Positions 7,733-8,183 of a stretch of DNA of 8,183 nt are shown piece by piece. The stretch comes from Alkanindiges sp. Its GTDB lineage: Bacteria; Pseudomonadota; Gammaproteobacteria; Pseudomonadales; Moraxellaceae. The stretch lies in assembly GCA_030152125.1 (NCBI GenBank), contig JASLIR010000062.1, forward strand, positions 1 to 8,183, given 5' to 3'. Under the pieces are notes generated by a model. That model saw only the letters and a program-made list of their open reading frames with translations, ran no database searches and was not told the DNA's origin. The translations under genes were made by a program, and so were the position numbers. Position 1 is the stretch's first letter. The number at the start of each line of letters is the position of its first letter.

Positions 7733-7760
7733 CCGAGTACTTCCTGCTAGAAGTACTCGG
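7733..7760 (+). terminator. Strong hairpin after gspE, probable terminator
   Basis: CCGAGTACTTC (7733-7743) and GAAGTACTCGG (7750-7760) form a perfect 11-base stem with a 6-base loop CTGCTA, 17 bases after the gspE stop. The downstream tract is weak (TACGTTTGG, only three T in a row), so termination may be inefficient or Rho-assisted. It could instead be a copy of a dispersed extragenic palindrome or a 3'-end stabilising structure. It suggests that gspE is monocistronic. Confidence 0.6.
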
Positions 7761-7809
7761 TACGTTTGGCCGAAGCCGTCAATATGTTAACAATACCAAA
7801 TCAAAACAA

Positions 7810-7872
7810 TCACCTGTATAAATAATATTTTTAGCTTGTAGTTTATGAAATAGCAGGTGACTTTAGTCACTT
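7810..7872. promoter_or_regulatory. Operator-like cluster: imperfect palindrome plus a distal half-site
   Basis: AGGTGACTTTAGTCACTT at 7855-7872 is an 18-base palindrome: AGGTGACT and AGTCACTT match in seven of eight positions around a TT centre. A further half-site in reverse orientation, TCACCTG at 7810-7816, forms a perfect 7-base inverted repeat with CAGGTGA at 7854-7860. An AT-rich segment (about 7783-7853) lies across and before these sites. The palindrome ends at the -35 of the promoter below, a common position for a repressor or activator site. Binding is inferred from symmetry and place only; the regulator is unknown. The rest of 7716-7935 has no gene that I can support. Confidence 0.4.
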
Positions 7873-7900
7873 GTACACCAGCAAATCTCCCCCCTATACT
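7872..7900 (+). promoter_or_regulatory. Candidate sigma70-type promoter for the last gene
   Basis: TATACT at 7895-7900 matches five of six -10 bases. TGTACA at 7872-7877 matches four of six -35 bases with the ideal 17-base spacing (TTGTAC at 7871 with 18 bases is the other reading). Transcription would begin near 7907 and give a leader of about 29 bases to the TTG start at 7936. The AT-rich DNA upstream could help as an UP-like element. This promoter and the leader length support the chosen start of the partial gene. Confidence 0.5.
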
Positions 7901-7935
7901 GGCTGATCCTCTGTTCCTATTGAAGTAGACATGCC

Positions 7936-8183
7936 TTGACAGCCAGCACGCCACCTGCTTCCGAGTTACCACCCGGTGCCGGGTTATGGAACCCCTTTAA
8001 CCTGATCAGCTATACCGGCTGTGCGGCAGCTTTGGCCAGTCCCCTACTACGTTGGTGGAGTGGTGCTGAGGCGTGGAGCGCGGGCAATACCGTGGGTGTG
8101 ATAGGTATCCTGTTATTCCTCTGGTTTAATCTGATTATGGCTGTGCTTGCTCCCCGGGAGTTTGGTCGCTGGTTACAGGAACC
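7936..8183 (+). CDS. N-terminal part of an unidentified membrane protein (runs off the window)
   Basis: An 82-codon open frame reaches the window end with no stop. Reading from TTG 7936, the first 16 residues are Pro/Ser/Ala-rich. WNPFNLISYTGCAAALASPL (18-37) is moderately hydrophobic, RWWSGAEAWSAGNT (39-52) is a Trp-rich loop, and VGVIGILLFLWFNLIMAVLA (53-72) is a clear transmembrane helix. PREFGRWLQE (73-82) is a charged stretch that would follow it on one side of the membrane. TTG is the only start codon before the first hydrophobic segment: an in-frame TGA is at 7921-7923, and the nearby ATG codons at 7931 and 7986 are in other frames that stop at once. A weak GAAG at 7922-7925 may serve as ribosome site. 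The promoter at 7872-7900 points into it. I do not recognise the family. The remaining sequence beyond the window is needed to name it, and the TTG start is less sure than the frame. Confidence 0.55.
   Translation, partial: MTASTPPASELPPGAGLWNPFNLISYTGCAAALASPLLRWWSGAEAWSAGNTVGVIGILLFLWFNLIMAVLAPREFGRWLQE

Noticed and set aside
7784..7825. 13-codon ORF (ATG 7784) in the region after gspE
   Set aside because: No ribosome site, an AT-rich composition and no sign of constraint; not supported as a gene.
7936..7941. Perfect -35 hexamer TTGACA
   Set aside because: No -10-like hexamer 16-18 bases downstream (TTCCGA there); it overlaps the proposed TTG start codon.

Overview
This window looks like chromosomal DNA from a gammaproteobacterium. 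The GC content is near 50% by eye, the genes are tightly packed, and the gene content is Gram-negative envelope and secretion. The pairing of a DUF2339 membrane protein with a DUF3999 protein, and a gspE that stands apart from the other gsp genes, suggest Pseudomonadales, perhaps Moraxellaceae. That placement is an inference from gene content, not a phylogenetic result. I see no mobile element, CRISPR array, tRNA or rRNA.

Layout. (1) Positions 1-56 hold a short hairpin and the ribosome-binding region of the first gene. (2) Positions 57-4332, plus strand: a two-gene unit. The first gene encodes a 970-residue, very hydrophobic DUF2339 protein with an N-terminal coiled coil and a Pro/Gln-rich linker. 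One base later comes a secreted, C-terminally anchored, probably periplasmic DUF3999 protein. Their tight coupling suggests they act together at the inner membrane; no function is established. (3) Positions 4352-6108, minus strand, convergent with the first unit: a second two-gene unit made of a soluble protein that resembles DUF432 (upstream) and a small MscS-type mechanosensitive channel (downstream), 14 bases apart. (4) Positions 6109-6221: a 113-base divergent intergenic region with a candidate gspE promoter enclosed by a 7-base inverted repeat. (5) Positions 6222-7715, plus strand: a complete GspE, the cytoplasmic ATPase of the type II secretion system, with every catalytic motif and the tetracysteine zinc site intact. 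It is followed by a strong hairpin. (6) Positions 7716-7935: a noncoding stretch with an AT-rich segment, an imperfect palindrome and a coherent sigma70-like promoter. It leads into (7) a partial membrane-protein gene that starts with TTG at 7936 and runs off the window.

No clearly new system is visible. The least explained parts are the two conserved-looking pairs, DUF2339/DUF3999 and the DUF432-like protein with MscS, and the operator-like repeats before the last gene. The type II secretion ATPase is isolated from its usual partners in this window.
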